A DNA stretch of 64,000 nt from Ruminococcus sp. XPD3002 (GCA_900119535.1 FPJT01000008.1:62001-126000), one strand, 5' to 3'; positions 8,718 through 18,086 are shown, numbered from the stretch's first letter. Numbers and translations: made by a program. The notes: a model not told the origin generated them from the letters alone.

Positions 8718-9059
8718 ATGGACAAAATGTTCGAGCTTATCAACTCTCTGAATGCGCTGACCAAAGCTGTCGTAGCGCTGACGGAGAAAATCACAAAGGA
8801 ATATCTCGACACGTTCGAGACTATTTATGATCCCGCAACAGACGAGCCGCAAGTAGAAACACCGAAGGAACAGCCTGCACCGAAGAATGAAGAAGCGACC
8901 GTTACCTTCGTGCAGCTTCGCAGCCGTCTGTCCGAGATCAGCCGCAGCGGACATACACAGGAGGTCAAGGAGCTGATTGCCAAGTATGGCGCAGAAAAGC
9001 TCTCCGACCTTGCCGAAAGCGACTACGCTGCAGTGCTTGCAGAAGCGGAGGGATTGTGA
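8718..9059 (+). CDS. Hypothetical phage early protein
   Basis: 113 residues from ATG 8718 (AAAGGAG upstream). An N-terminal helix (MFELINSLNALTKAVVALTE) is followed by a Pro/Glu-rich linker (about 40-58) and a C-terminal helical domain (VTFVQLRSRLSEISRSGHTQ and on). The C-terminal part resembles the small domain found next to DUF2800 genes in related prophages. The stop overlaps the DUF2800 start, so the two are translationally coupled. Confidence 0.7.
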   Translation: MDKMFELINSLNALTKAVVALTEKITKEYLDTFETIYDPATDEPQVETPKEQPAPKNEEATVTFVQLRSRLSEISRSGHTQEVKELIAKYGAEKLSDLAESDYAAVLAEAEGL

Positions 9060-10183
9060 TGTCAGGACACGCACTTCTCTCTCCATCCAGTAGTGAGCGC
9101 TGGATTAACTGCCCGCCCAGCGCAAAGGAAAATGCGGGCGGCGATATCGGCAGCACCTATGCCCAACAAGGTACGGACGCACACGCCCTCTGCGAGTACA
9201 AGGTCAAGAAGGCACTCGGCTTCAAGGTTCGTGATCCCACCGACGATCTGGAATACTTCGACGAAGAAATGGCGGAATGTACCGATGCTTATTGCGAGTT
9301 CGTCATGGAGCAGGTGCAAGCGGCAAAGGAGACCTGCGCTGATCCGCTGGTTCTGGTCGAACAGCGCCTCGACTTCACACGTTGGGTGGCAGAGAGTTTC
9401 GGAACCGCCGACTGCATTGTTGTTGCCGACGGCGTTATGACTGTCATCGACTTCAAGTACGGGCTTGGCGTCCTCGTCGAAGCGGATGGAAACAGCCAGA
9501 TGCGGATGTATGCGCTGGGCGCTCTTAATCTCTTTGAGTCGCTGTATGACATCAATACAGTCCGCATGATTATCTTCCAGCCCCGCCGCGATAACATCAG
9601 TACGGCAGAGGTCACAACCGAGGAGCTGCTTCGCTGGGCTGACGACGTCCTTATCCCTGCCGCAGCACTTGCAGCGAACGGTGATGGTGACTACAAGGCG
9701 GGCAAGCACTGTCAGTTCTGCAAGATCAAGGCGACCTGCCGGAAACGGGCAGAATATAATCTCCAGCTCGCGCAGTATGATTTCGCCGTTCCGGATACAC
9801 TCGCAGACGACGAAATCAGCATGATACTCGACCGCGCAGATACCTTCATCGGTTGGATCAACGATATCAAGGACTACGCACTCGAACAGGCTATCAGCGG
9901 CAAATGCTATCCCGGCTTCAAGGTCGTGGAAGGACGCAGCAACCGCAGATACACAGACACCGATGCCGTTGCAGCAGCAGTTACCGAAGCAGGCTATGAT
10001 CCCTTTGAGAAGAAGCTCATGGGCGTGACCGCAATGACTAAGCTGCTCGGCGCTAAAAAGTTCAACACCCTGCTCGGTTCTCTGATCGAGAAGCCGAAGG
10101 GCAAACCCACACTCGTACCAGAGTCGGACAAGCGTCCGGCATGGACAATTGATGATTTCAAGGAGGAAACTGAAAATGAGTAA
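9059..10183 (+). CDS. DUF2800 protein, Cas4/RecB-like nuclease fold
   Basis: 374 residues. The opening HALLSPSSSERWINCPPSAK and the DFKYG block (about residues 130-135) match DUF2800, a phage family with a PD-(D/E)XK RecB/Cas4-like core. A Cys cluster, CQFCKIKATC (about 219-228), fits the iron-sulfur-type C-terminus of that superfamily. It sits directly before DUF2815 and a family A polymerase, the usual phage replication/recombination order, so a role in DNA end processing is likely. Start ATG 9059 follows GGAGGG. Confidence 0.88.
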   Translation: MSGHALLSPSSSERWINCPPSAKENAGGDIGSTYAQQGTDAHALCEYKVKKALGFKVRDPTDDLEYFDEEMAECTDAYCEFVMEQVQAAKETCADPLVLVEQRLDFTRWVAESFGTADCIVVADGVMTVIDFKYGLGVLVEADGNSQMRMYALGALNLFESLYDINTVRMIIFQPRRDNISTAEVTTEELLRWADDVLIPAAALAANGDGDYKAGKHCQFCKIKATCRKRAEYNLQLAQYDFAVPDTLADDEISMILDRADTFIGWINDIKDYALEQAISGKCYPGFKVVEGRSNRRYTDTDAVAAAVTEAGYDPFEKKLMGVTAMTKLLGAKKFNTLLGSLIEKPKGKPTLVPESDKRPAWTIDDFKEETENE

Positions 10184-10742
10184 AATGACAAATCCGTGCA
10201 AAGTGATCACCGGCAAGAATACACGCTTCAGCTATCTGATCGTGAACGAGCCGAAGGCAATCAACGGCGGCACTCCGAAGTACAGCGTGTCGCTTATCAT
10301 CCCGAAGTCCGATACCGTTACCGTCGAGAAGATCAAGGCAGCAATCAAGGCTGCATACGACGAAGGTCAGTCCAAGCTCAAGGGCAACGGCAAGTCCGTC
10401 CCGGCACTGAAGGCAATCAAGACTCCGCTGCGTGACGGCGACGAGGAACGCCCCGACGATGAGGCATACGCAGGCTGCTATTTCATCAACGCCAACAGCG
10501 CTACCAAGCCCGGTGTTGTGGATGCCGACTGCCAGCCGATTCTCGATACCAGTGAACTGTATTCCGGTATTTACGGCAGAGCTTCCATCAACTTCTACGC
10601 TTTCAATACAAACGGCAACAAGGGCATCGCTTGTGGTCTCAACAATCTCCAGAAGCTCCGTGACGGTGAGCCTCTCGGCGGCAAGTCCCGTGCTGAGGAT
10701 GATTTCAGCGACGACGATGACGACGACGATTTCCTTTCGTGA
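10176..10742 (+). CDS. DUF2815 phage single-strand DNA-binding protein
   Basis: 188 residues from ATG 10176 (GGAGG upstream), overlapping the end of the DUF2800 gene. The body (NTRFSYLIVNEPKAINGGTP, then YSVSLIIPKSD) is typical of DUF2815, regarded as a T7 gp2.5-like ssDNA-binding protein. The C-terminus is a run of Asp ending in Phe-Leu-Ser (seven D's, then FLS), the acidic tail with terminal aromatic residue that SSB-like proteins use to contact partners. Partners are likely the neighbouring polymerase and primase-helicase. Confidence 0.88.
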   Translation: MSKMTNPCKVITGKNTRFSYLIVNEPKAINGGTPKYSVSLIIPKSDTVTVEKIKAAIKAAYDEGQSKLKGNGKSVPALKAIKTPLRDGDEERPDDEAYAGCYFINANSATKPGVVDADCQPILDTSELYSGIYGRASINFYAFNTNGNKGIACGLNNLQKLRDGEPLGGKSRAEDDFSDDDDDDDFLS

Positions 10743-10753
10743 GGTGACGGCGT

Positions 10754-10867
10754 ATGAGTACAGTATTCTCTCTCATTCTGTGTGTTTCCGGCAGTATCAC
10801 AATGATCTGCTGGACGATTATGACGGTCAGTATTATGATTGACCACTTCAAGAACCGTAAGAAATAA
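10754..10867 (+). CDS. Very small single-membrane-segment protein
   Basis: 37 codons reading MSTVFSLILCVSGSITMICW, then TIMTVSIMIDHFKNRKK. It is one hydrophobic helix with a basic C-terminal tail, so probably inserted in the membrane with the tail inside. GAGGTGACGG precedes the ATG, and it fits exactly between the SSB and polymerase genes. Function unknown. Confidence 0.55.
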   Translation: MSTVFSLILCVSGSITMICWTIMTVSIMIDHFKNRKK

Positions 10868-10928
10868 GTAAATGTCGGGAGGGCGACTGGCGGTATGACC
10901 GTTCGGGTGGGTTTAAGGAAGTGCTACC

Positions 10929-12905
10929 ATGAAAACTTTAGAAATTGATCTGGAGACTCGGAGTGACCGTGACATCACCAAGTGTGGTGTTTACGCTTAC
11001 GTCGATTCTCCGTATTTTGCTATCACGCTGATGAGCGTGTCAGTGGATGATGGTGCAGTGCAGCTCTACGATCTGGCGAACGGTGACCATGTACCCGAAG
11101 CGATCCTCTCTGCACTCACCGATGAATCGGTCATCAAGCGGGCATTCAACGTGCAATTTGAACGTGTATGTCTCTCCAGATATCTGCGGGAGGAGTATCC
11201 GCAGATCTTCTGCAGTTACAGCATTGAAGCCGATACCGTCGGCGATTATCTGAGTCCGGTCGGCTGGCAGTGTACCATGATCCATTGCCGTACGCTCGGT
11301 CTGCCATCGACACTGGCTTCTGCAGGTGCTGCCCTGAAGCTGGAACAGCAGAAGATGCCGGAGGGCAAGGCGCTCATCAAGTATTTTTGTGTACCTTACG
11401 AAACGGTGAACGGTATTCCGAAGTTCCACACCCCTGCCGATGCACCAGATAAGTGGGAAACCTTCAAGGCATATAACAAACAGGACGTGGAGGCGGAGCT
11501 TGCCATTGACAAGCGCCTTTCTCGTTTCCCGGTACCGGATTTCATCTGGGAGCAATTTTATCTCGATCAGGAGATCAACGATCGCGGCATCCGTGTTGAT
11601 ATGGAACTGGTCGATGCTGCGCTGACGCTGGATGCACAGGCGAAGGCAACGCTGTCGGCGGAAATGCGCAGGCTTACCGGTATCGAGAACCCGAATTCCG
11701 TGTATCAGCTTCTGGAATGGCTCGACGAACAGGGATATAAGTCGGACTGTCTGGACAAGGCAGCCGTGAAGGAACTGCTCAAGACAGCGAAAGATCCGGT
11801 GAAGTCAGTGCTTGAGCTGCGGCTTATGCTGTCAAAGTCCAGCGTCAAGAAGTATCAGGCGATGCAGACGGCAGCCTGCTCAGATCACCGTGCGAGAGGA
11901 ATGTTCAGCTTTTATGGCGCTTCCCGCACTGGACGCTGGGCAGGGCGCATTATTCAGTTACAGAACCTGCCGCAGAATCATATTCCTGACCTGACCGAAG
12001 CGAGAAATACCGTCAAGTACGGTTATTATGATGAGGTCGAGATGTTTTATGAGGATGTGCCTGATACGCTATCTCAGCTCATCCGAACCGCTTTTGTACC
12101 CAGACCGGGATATAAGTTTATTGTTGCCGATTTTAGCGCGATCGAAGCGCGAGTAATAGCTTGGATTGCCGGAGAGCAGTGGCGCATGGACGCTTTTGAA
12201 AACGGCGCGGACATATACTGCGCGTCAGCGTCAAAGATGTTCGGTGTACCGGTTGTGAAGCACGGCATCAACGGCGAACTGCGTCAGAAGGGCAAGGTCG
12301 CGGAGCTTGCCTGCGGTTACGGCGGAAGCGTGGGCGCGATGAAGGCGATGGGCGGCGATGCCCTGAACCTTTCCGATGCCGAGCTGAAGCAGATCGTGAC
12401 CGACTGGCGGGATGCCTCGCCCAATATCGTCAAGCTCTGGTGGGCTGTCGATGATGCGGTCAAGAAAGCGATAAAGCAGAAAACCACCACAGAAACACAC
12501 GGATTGCAGTTCAGCTATCAAAGCAAGATGCTTTTTTTTACGCTGCCTTCCGGTCGGAAGCTCTGCTACGCGCACCCGCAGATCGGTGAGAACCAGTTCG
12601 GCGGCGAGTCAGTCACCTATATGGGCGTGGGCGCATCGAAGAAGTGGGAACGTATCGAGAGCTACGGTCCGAAGTTTGTCGAGAATATCGTGCAGGCGGT
12701 CGCCCGTGATCTGCTCATGTTCTCTATGCAGACGCTGTCGCACTGTTTTATCGTCGGTCACATACACGATGAAATGATCATCGAGGCAGACCGCAGGATG
12801 TCACTTGATGAGGTCTGCCGACAGATGGAACGAACGCCTGCATGGGCGGAAGGTCTGCTCCTGCGGGCTGACGGATATGAATGCGAGTTTTACAGAAAGG
12901 ACTGA
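10929..12905 (+). CDS. Phage DNA polymerase, family A
   Basis: 658 residues. The N-terminus LEIDLETRSDRD is motif Exo I of a 3'-5' exonuclease. The polymerase part shows SFYGASRTGRWAGRIIQLQN, motif A DFSAIEARVIAW (about 400-411) and motif C HDEM (about 613-616) with ELACGYGG in the fingers. There is no 5'-nuclease domain, as usual for phage PolA. It replicates phage DNA with the adjacent primase-helicase and SSB. Length and motif order are complete. Confidence 0.95.
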   Translation: MKTLEIDLETRSDRDITKCGVYAYVDSPYFAITLMSVSVDDGAVQLYDLANGDHVPEAILSALTDESVIKRAFNVQFERVCLSRYLREEYPQIFCSYSIEADTVGDYLSPVGWQCTMIHCRTLGLPSTLASAGAALKLEQQKMPEGKALIKYFCVPYETVNGIPKFHTPADAPDKWETFKAYNKQDVEAELAIDKRLSRFPVPDFIWEQFYLDQEINDRGIRVDMELVDAALTLDAQAKATLSAEMRRLTGIENPNSVYQLLEWLDEQGYKSDCLDKAAVKELLKTAKDPVKSVLELRLMLSKSSVKKYQAMQTAACSDHRARGMFSFYGASRTGRWAGRIIQLQNLPQNHIPDLTEARNTVKYGYYDEVEMFYEDVPDTLSQLIRTAFVPRPGYKFIVADFSAIEARVIAWIAGEQWRMDAFENGADIYCASASKMFGVPVVKHGINGELRQKGKVAELACGYGGSVGAMKAMGGDALNLSDAELKQIVTDWRDASPNIVKLWWAVDDAVKKAIKQKTTTETHGLQFSYQSKMLFFTLPSGRKLCYAHPQIGENQFGGESVTYMGVGASKKWERIESYGPKFVENIVQAVARDLLMFSMQTLSHCFIVGHIHDEMIIEADRRMSLDEVCRQMERTPAWAEGLLLRADGYECEFYRKD

Positions 12906-12909
12906 GGAT

Positions 12910-13062
12910 ATGAAATACAGTATTGAATGGTTTTATGCGCTGGTCAGCGGCAAGCTGGTCAAGCCGGAGAACGTCTATGTGAAATGCCCCCGCTGTGGGA
13001 AGCTGTGCAACAAGGGCTGCGACAGGAAGCCATGCGGCAGAAACGAGGTCAAGCATGGTTGA
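12910..13062 (+). CDS. Small zinc-binding protein
   Basis: 50 residues, start ATG 12910 with GAGG directly upstream. Five cysteines in CPRCGKLCNKGCDRKPC suggest one zinc site. It lies five bases after the polymerase stop and overlaps the next gene by eight bases, so it is part of the replication operon. Function unknown. Confidence 0.65.
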   Translation: MKYSIEWFYALVSGKLVKPENVYVKCPRCGKLCNKGCDRKPCGRNEVKHG

Positions 13063-13486
13063 TTTCTATAACAGCGAGGGCTATGCCAGCCCGACGGAGT
13101 ACGAGGCTTTTACGCATATTGAGAAGGAGGAGAAGGCTGCGGCAAAAGCTGCCGCCTTCCGTCCCGTCGTGTATATTTGTTCGCCTTACTCCGGAGATAC
13201 TGAGAGGAATACTGCGAATGCCCGCCGATACAGCCGCTTTGCTGTTGACCGGCACTATCTGCCGATCACGCCCCATATATACTTCACGCAGTTTATGGAC
13301 GACAATATCCCGGAGGAACGGGATACAGCCATTTTCATGAACTGGGTGCTGATGAGTAAGTGCGTAGAGCTGTGGGTGTTCGGCGAATACATCAGCTCTG
13401 GCATGAAGGTGGAGATCGAACGGGCAAAACGCAAACACATGAAAATCCGTTATTTCACGGAGGAATTGGAGGAAGTATGCAAGTAA
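13055..13486 (+). CDS. DUF4406-type nucleoside 2-deoxyribosyltransferase-like protein
   Basis: 143 residues from ATG 13055. Residues from about 33 on (RPVVYICSPYSGDTERNTAN) match the start of the nucleoside deoxyribosyltransferase-like fold, with PITPHIYFTQF and EYISSGMKVEIERAK following. In that family Glu and Tyr residues handle nucleotide N-glycosidic bonds, so it may salvage or modify nucleotides during phage growth. The N-terminal 30 residues are an extra helical stretch. It overlaps both neighbours. Confidence 0.8.
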   Translation: MVDFYNSEGYASPTEYEAFTHIEKEEKAAAKAAAFRPVVYICSPYSGDTERNTANARRYSRFAVDRHYLPITPHIYFTQFMDDNIPEERDTAIFMNWVLMSKCVELWVFGEYISSGMKVEIERAKRKHMKIRYFTEELEEVCK

Positions 13487-15720
13487 CAATTTATCAGGCT
13501 GACTGCTTGCATCAGTCGGCAAACTGCAACTACCCGCACAAGATGGTCGTCACATCAGATGCGGATATGGCAAAGGCGCAGAACCGCGACCATGTGTGCG
13601 CGGAGTATAAGAACGGATACCGCAGCAAGGATACCTTCGTCGTTTCGGATAATGCTCCGATGGACTGCGACAACGACCACAGCGACGATCCCGCTGACTG
13701 GATCACCCCGGAGAAGCTGGATGAGCTGCTCCCGGATGTCGCATATATCCTTGTTTTCAGCCGCAATCACATGAAGCCGAAGGGCGGAAAGACTGCCCGT
13801 CCCAGATTTCATGTATATTTCCCGATTCATGTGATCAGCGATGCCGATGCCTATGCTGCCCTGAAGCGCAAGATCTACGAGGCATATCAGTTCTTTGACG
13901 GGAACGCCCTCGACGCAGCCCGTTTCCTTTACGGCTCACCCGGCAGTGAGGTGCAGTGGCATGAAGGCAGTCTGATGATCGACGATTATCTCACCCTGAG
14001 TGCAAAGGCGGCAATCCCGCAAGGCAAACGCAATGCAACCATGTCGCATTATGCTGGCAGGATTCTCAAGCGCCTCGGTGCGACGGATAAGGCTCATCAG
14101 AAGTTTCTGGAAAAGGCACAGGAGTGTGAACCTCCTTTGGATCAGGAGGAGCTGGACAAAATCTGGACGAGTGCCTGCAAGTTCTACAAGAAGGTATCGT
14201 CCTCTCCGGATTATATACCGCCTGACGAATACACCGGCGATTCCCTGAAGCCGGACGATTATTCCGACATCGGAGAAGCCCGCACCTTTGCAGCGGTGTA
14301 TGACGGCGAGGTCTGCTTTACGGAGGCGACCGGCTTCCTGCGCAACAATGAAATCTATTGGATGGAATCCCGCCAGCGTCCGATCGCAGCAATGATGGAA
14401 CACACCGATGCACAGCTTGAGGAAGCAGGCGGTCTGATTGAAGCGGCTCTGGATAAACTGGAAGACCTCGGCGTTCCCCGTGGCGCTGCTATGGCAGGCG
14501 GCAAAAAGCTGCTGGAGGCTATGAACTCGGAGCAAGTTGCAGCATATAACGAGTATGTCTCTTCAAAGAACTATTATGCCTTCGTCATGAAGTGCCGCAA
14601 TATGAAGGGACTGAAATCTGCAATGGAGGCGGCGATGCCGTTGCTGGAAAAACAGCCGGACGAGCTGGACAGCAATCCGTTCCTGCTGAATACACCGACC
14701 TTCACTTACAATCTGACTGAAGGGCTGACCGGAACGCAGGAGCATAACCCGGAGGATTACATCACGAAGGTAACCACAGTCTCTCCGGACGACACCGGCG
14801 CGGATATCTGGAAGGACACCCTTGACCTGATCTTCTGCGGAGACAAAGACCTGATTGATTATGTGCAGCGCATTGTCGGCATGGCGGTCATCGGCAAGGT
14901 GTATATCGAAGCTCTCATCATTGCTTATGGAGAGGGCAGAAACGGTAAGTCCACCTTCTGGAATGCAATCGCCCGTGTGCTGGGAAGCTATGCAGGCAAT
15001 ATGTCCGCCGACGCACTGACCGTCGGCTGTAAGCGTAATGTCAAACCGGAAATGGCGGAGCTGAAGGGCAAACGCCTGATTATCGCAGCCGAGCTTGAGG
15101 AAGGTATGCGTCTGAACACCAGCGTCATCAAGCAGCTCTGTTCTACCGATGCGGTGTATGCGGAGAAGAAATATAAGGCTCCGTTCAGTTTTATTCCCAG
15201 CCATACGCTGGTGCTGTATACCAACCACCTGCCGAAGGTAGGTGCCTCTGATGCCGGAACGTGGCGCAGACTGATCGTTATTCCGTTCGGTGCCAAAATA
15301 GAGGGCGACAGCGATATCAAGAACTTTGCCGATTATCTTGTTGACCATGCAGGCGGAGCGATCCTGTCTTGGATTATCGAAGGCTCCCGCAAGGTTATCG
15401 CAGAAGGCTTCAATATCAAGCCGCCGAAGGTGGTGCGTGATGCCGTTGCTGCATACCGTGAGGACAACGACTGGCTCGGAAGATTTCTGGACGAGAACTG
15501 CGTGATGGATTCATCATATCAGGAAAAGTCCGGTGATCTGTATAAGGCTTACCGCAGCTACTGCATCAATATGCATGAGTACACCCGTAGTACGGGAGAT
15601 TTCTATGCTGCTTTGGAGCAGGCGGGCTATCACAAGCAGAAGACCAAGAACGGAATCATGATTTATGGGCTTATGCTGAAAAGTGATGATTTCGACGAAG
15701 ATATGAGCTTTCTGGATTGA
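13477..15720 (+). CDS. Phage/plasmid primase-helicase (D5/P4 type)
   Basis: 747 residues from ATG 13477, preceded by two GGAGG-like sites; the longer frame from 13360 lies inside the previous gene. The N-terminal 250 residues look like a primase-polymerase-type domain (VSDNAPMDCDNDHSDDP carries acidic residues). The C-terminal half is an SF3-like ATPase with Walker A GEGRNGKST (about 485-493), Walker B-like RLIIAAELEEG and LVLYTNHLPKVG. It unwinds and primes phage DNA. A large perfect inverted repeat follows its stop. Confidence 0.93.
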   Translation: MQVTIYQADCLHQSANCNYPHKMVVTSDADMAKAQNRDHVCAEYKNGYRSKDTFVVSDNAPMDCDNDHSDDPADWITPEKLDELLPDVAYILVFSRNHMKPKGGKTARPRFHVYFPIHVISDADAYAALKRKIYEAYQFFDGNALDAARFLYGSPGSEVQWHEGSLMIDDYLTLSAKAAIPQGKRNATMSHYAGRILKRLGATDKAHQKFLEKAQECEPPLDQEELDKIWTSACKFYKKVSSSPDYIPPDEYTGDSLKPDDYSDIGEARTFAAVYDGEVCFTEATGFLRNNEIYWMESRQRPIAAMMEHTDAQLEEAGGLIEAALDKLEDLGVPRGAAMAGGKKLLEAMNSEQVAAYNEYVSSKNYYAFVMKCRNMKGLKSAMEAAMPLLEKQPDELDSNPFLLNTPTFTYNLTEGLTGTQEHNPEDYITKVTTVSPDDTGADIWKDTLDLIFCGDKDLIDYVQRIVGMAVIGKVYIEALIIAYGEGRNGKSTFWNAIARVLGSYAGNMSADALTVGCKRNVKPEMAELKGKRLIIAAELEEGMRLNTSVIKQLCSTDAVYAEKKYKAPFSFIPSHTLVLYTNHLPKVGASDAGTWRRLIVIPFGAKIEGDSDIKNFADYLVDHAGGAILSWIIEGSRKVIAEGFNIKPPKVVRDAVAAYREDNDWLGRFLDENCVMDSSYQEKSGDLYKAYRSYCINMHEYTRSTGDFYAALEQAGYHKQKTKNGIMIYGLMLKSDDFDEDMSFLD

Positions 15721-15722
15721 AA

Positions 15723-15823
15723 GGTGCAGGTGGTGAAGGTCATTTCTGTAAGTTATATATAGGATATTTTTTAGAAAAAATCATCTATATAAAGTTTATG
15801 TATAGACCTTCACCACCTGCACC
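15723..15823. repeat. 19-bp perfect inverted repeat around an AT-rich loop; origin candidate
   Basis: GGTGCAGGTGGTGAAGGTC (15723-15741) and its exact complement (15805-15823) flank 63 bases of mostly A and T. It lies between the primase-helicase and the next gene. Inverted binding sites around an AT-rich stretch beside an initiator-type helicase suggest a replication origin. It could instead form a long RNA hairpin affecting mRNA stability. Confidence 0.6.
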
Positions 15824-15837
15824 AGAAAGGAATGAAA

Positions 15838-16119
15838 ATGAGAGAAAAGACCGTAGAATCGAAGTTTACGAGTGCTGTCAAGGCAAAAGGCGGTCTGGCG
15901 GTCAAGTTCACATCTCCCGGATTTAACGGGATGCCCGATCGCTTGGTGATGTTCCCCGGCGGCAGAATTGCCTTTGTGGAGGTTAAAGCGCCCGGAGAGA
16001 CACCACGTCCTTTGCAGCGGTCACGTCACCGGCTTTTGCGGAGGATGGGCTTCAAGGTGTATGTCCTTGAAAGTATCGACCAGATAGGAGGAATCATTGA
16101 TGGAATACAAGCCCCATGA
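15838..16119 (+). CDS. VRR-NUC domain nuclease
   Basis: 93 residues, start ATG 15838 (AAAGGA at proper distance; the ATG at 15832 is too close). It is a stand-alone VRR-NUC: VESKFTSAVKAKGGLAVKFT, then GMPDRLVMFPGGRIAFVEVK, with the D...E-x-K active site of the PD-(D/E)XK fold visible in PDRL and FVEVKAPGE. In phages such small proteins sit next to a SNF2 helicase, as here, and are thought to resolve branched DNA. Its 3' end overlaps the helicase by 20 bases. Confidence 0.92.
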   Translation: MREKTVESKFTSAVKAKGGLAVKFTSPGFNGMPDRLVMFPGGRIAFVEVKAPGETPRPLQRSRHRLLRRMGFKVYVLESIDQIGGIIDGIQAP

Positions 16120-17434
16120 ATATCAGAAATACGCAATCGACTTCATTGAGACGCACCCGCAGGCTGCTGTTCTCTTGGGATGCGGTTTAGGCAAGACGAG
16201 CATCACGCTGACAGCGCTGAACGACCTGATGTTCGACAGCTTTGTGGTTCGCAAGCCTCTCATCATTGCACCCATCCGTGTATGCAGGAACAGTTGGGCG
16301 GCGGAGCTGGCAAAGTGGGATCACCTCGACGGTATGACCTGCAGCCTGATACTTGGAACGAGGGAGCAGCGTCTTGCGGCTCTCCGGAATAAAGCTGACC
16401 TCTACATCATCAACCGCGAGAATGTACAGTGGCTTATCGAGGAAAGCGGGCTGCCGTTTGATTTTGATATGGTTGTCATTGATGAAATGTCCAGCTTCAA
16501 GAATCACCAGTCCAAGCGATTCAAGGCACTGCGGAAGGTGCGTCCCTTTGTGAAGCGCATCATCGGTCTGACCGGTACGCCCTGCAGCAACGGACTAATG
16601 GATCTGTGGGCGCAGTTCCGCCTGCTGGATAAAGGAGAACGCCTCGGCAAGCGCATTGGACAATATCGTGATGCCTACTTCAAGCCGGACTGGAACGGAT
16701 ACACCTATTCGCTTCTGCCGGGTGCAGATAAGGCGATCTACGCCAAGATCGCCGACATCAGCATCTCCATGAAAACAACCGACTACCTGCAGATGCCTGA
16801 ACTGGTGTCTGTCTCTATACCGGTTATTCTTCAGGGCTTGGAATTGGAACAGTATCAGAAAATGGAGTCGGAAATGGTGCTGCCGTATGCGAACGATGAA
16901 ATAACTGCGGCGAATGCAGCAGTGCTGTGCGGAAAGCTGGTGCAGCTTTCAAGCGGATGCATTTATACCGATAACGGCAATACGAAACTGATACACAACC
17001 GGAAGCTGGACGCACTGGAAGACCTGATCGAAGCGCAGAACGGAAAGCCGGTGCTGGTCGCATATTGGTATCAGCATGAGCGTGACCGCATCATGGCGAG
17101 ATTTGATGCGAGAGATCTCCGGAGCGATCAGGATATTGCCGACTGGAATGCGGGCAAAATCCCAATCGCCTTGATACAGCCTTCCTCTGCAGGTCACGGT
17201 CTGAACCTGCAGGACGGCGGAAGCACTATCATTTGGTTTACGCTGCCGTGGTCGCTGGAACTGTATCAGCAGACCAATGCCCGTCTCTGGCGACAGGGAC
17301 AGAGAGCAGAGTCTGTTGTTATCATACACCTGACTGCTGTTGGCACGATCGATGAAAATATCATGATGGCGCTGGAATGCAAAGACAAGACACAGGCGGC
17401 GATGATGAAAGCCGTGAAAGCGAGTATTAAATGA
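16100..17434 (+). CDS. SNF2-family DEAD-like helicase
   Basis: 444 residues from ATG 16100 (GGAGG upstream). Motifs: Walker A GCGLGKT (residues 27-33), DEMS for motif II (about 131), LTGTPCSNGLMDLWAQF (motif III region), GHGLNLQ and QTNARLWRQGQ (motifs V-VI). It is a compact phage SNF2 ATPase, likely acting with the overlapping VRR-NUC on replication or recombination intermediates. Confidence 0.94.
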   Translation: MEYKPHEYQKYAIDFIETHPQAAVLLGCGLGKTSITLTALNDLMFDSFVVRKPLIIAPIRVCRNSWAAELAKWDHLDGMTCSLILGTREQRLAALRNKADLYIINRENVQWLIEESGLPFDFDMVVIDEMSSFKNHQSKRFKALRKVRPFVKRIIGLTGTPCSNGLMDLWAQFRLLDKGERLGKRIGQYRDAYFKPDWNGYTYSLLPGADKAIYAKIADISISMKTTDYLQMPELVSVSIPVILQGLELEQYQKMESEMVLPYANDEITAANAAVLCGKLVQLSSGCIYTDNGNTKLIHNRKLDALEDLIEAQNGKPVLVAYWYQHERDRIMARFDARDLRSDQDIADWNAGKIPIALIQPSSAGHGLNLQDGGSTIIWFTLPWSLELYQQTNARLWRQGQRAESVVIIHLTAVGTIDENIMMALECKDKTQAAMMKAVKASIK

Positions 17435-17625
17435 GTGAAGGATACAAATTACTGGCGGCAGCAATAATCAAGCAGTGTCTCTTGGATTACCGGGAGGCGC
17501 TGCTGTCACACGATATCATAACAACCCTTGAATGTGAACAGTTCCTGCGGTCGCAGTGGTTTGACTTCATGTCGGATATGAACGGCGAAAAGCTGATAAA
17601 AATGATGAGGGAGGAATTTGCATGA
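17431..17625 (+). CDS. Small hypothetical protein
   Basis: 64 residues, overlapping the SNF2 stop and the next start by ATGA. Mostly helical (LLAAAIIKQCLLDYREALLS). Such proteins commonly sit between the SNF2 helicase and the DUF1492 gene in related phages. Function unknown. Confidence 0.75.
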   Translation: MSEGYKLLAAAIIKQCLLDYREALLSHDIITTLECEQFLRSQWFDFMSDMNGEKLIKMMREEFA

Positions 17626-18038
17626 AAGAATACTGGGAACAGGCGGAACGACTCCGCCGACGCATCAATCGTAAGATACACGAAATCCACCTGCTGCGGC
17701 AGCGGGCAGAGGGCATGAACGGCAGCGGCATCAATGATATGCCGAGGACGGTATCGCCCGACCGCAGCAAGATGGAAGGTACCGTTTTCAAGATCATGGC
17801 GCTGGAACAGGATATTCAGGAAACGCAGGCGGAGTACGATGCGCTGATTGCCGGTATGGAAGCCCGCATTAATGCTGTGCAGGACAGCGATGCCCGTGAC
17901 CTTCTTTCCAAACGCTATCTGGAGTTCAAGCCGTGGAGTGCCGTTGCTGCGGAGATGTTTATCAGCAAGCGCAAGGCTTATTATATCCACGCAAAAGCCC
18001 TTGAAAGTTTGCAGTACGATGCAGTCCAATTCACTTGA
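17622..18038 (+). CDS. DUF1492 late-transcription regulator (sigma-like HTH)
   Basis: 138 residues. A long N-terminal coiled coil (about 1-75) leads into a region-4-like helix-turn-helix, RDLLSKRYLEFKPWSAVAAE, then MFISKRKAYYIHAKALESL. This is the DUF1492/ArpU/RinA-like layout, from proteins that switch on phage late genes. A promoter (18035-18063) starts inside its last codons and reads into the packaging genes, fitting an activator next to its target. Confidence 0.85.
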   Translation: MKEYWEQAERLRRRINRKIHEIHLLRQRAEGMNGSGINDMPRTVSPDRSKMEGTVFKIMALEQDIQETQAEYDALIAGMEARINAVQDSDARDLLSKRYLEFKPWSAVAAEMFISKRKAYYIHAKALESLQYDAVQFT

Positions 18039-18063
18039 AAACACCGGTAATGTGTGATATAAT
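18035..18063 (+). promoter_or_regulatory. Late promoter
   Basis: TTGAAA (18035-18040), 17 bases, TATAAT (18058-18063). It directly follows the DUF1492 gene and precedes the HNH and terminase genes. Confidence 0.8.
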
Positions 18064-18086
18064 GTATAATAGAAGAATATGTACAG

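Noticed and set aside
9062..10216. Long minus-strand frame opposite DUF2800
   Set aside because: Shadow of a high-GC coding strand; no ribosome site and no recognisable protein features, while the plus strand gives a known family.
13360..13476. Primase start at 13360
   Set aside because: Lies inside the DUF4406 gene; the ATG at 13477 has GGAGG sites and begins the recognisable protein.
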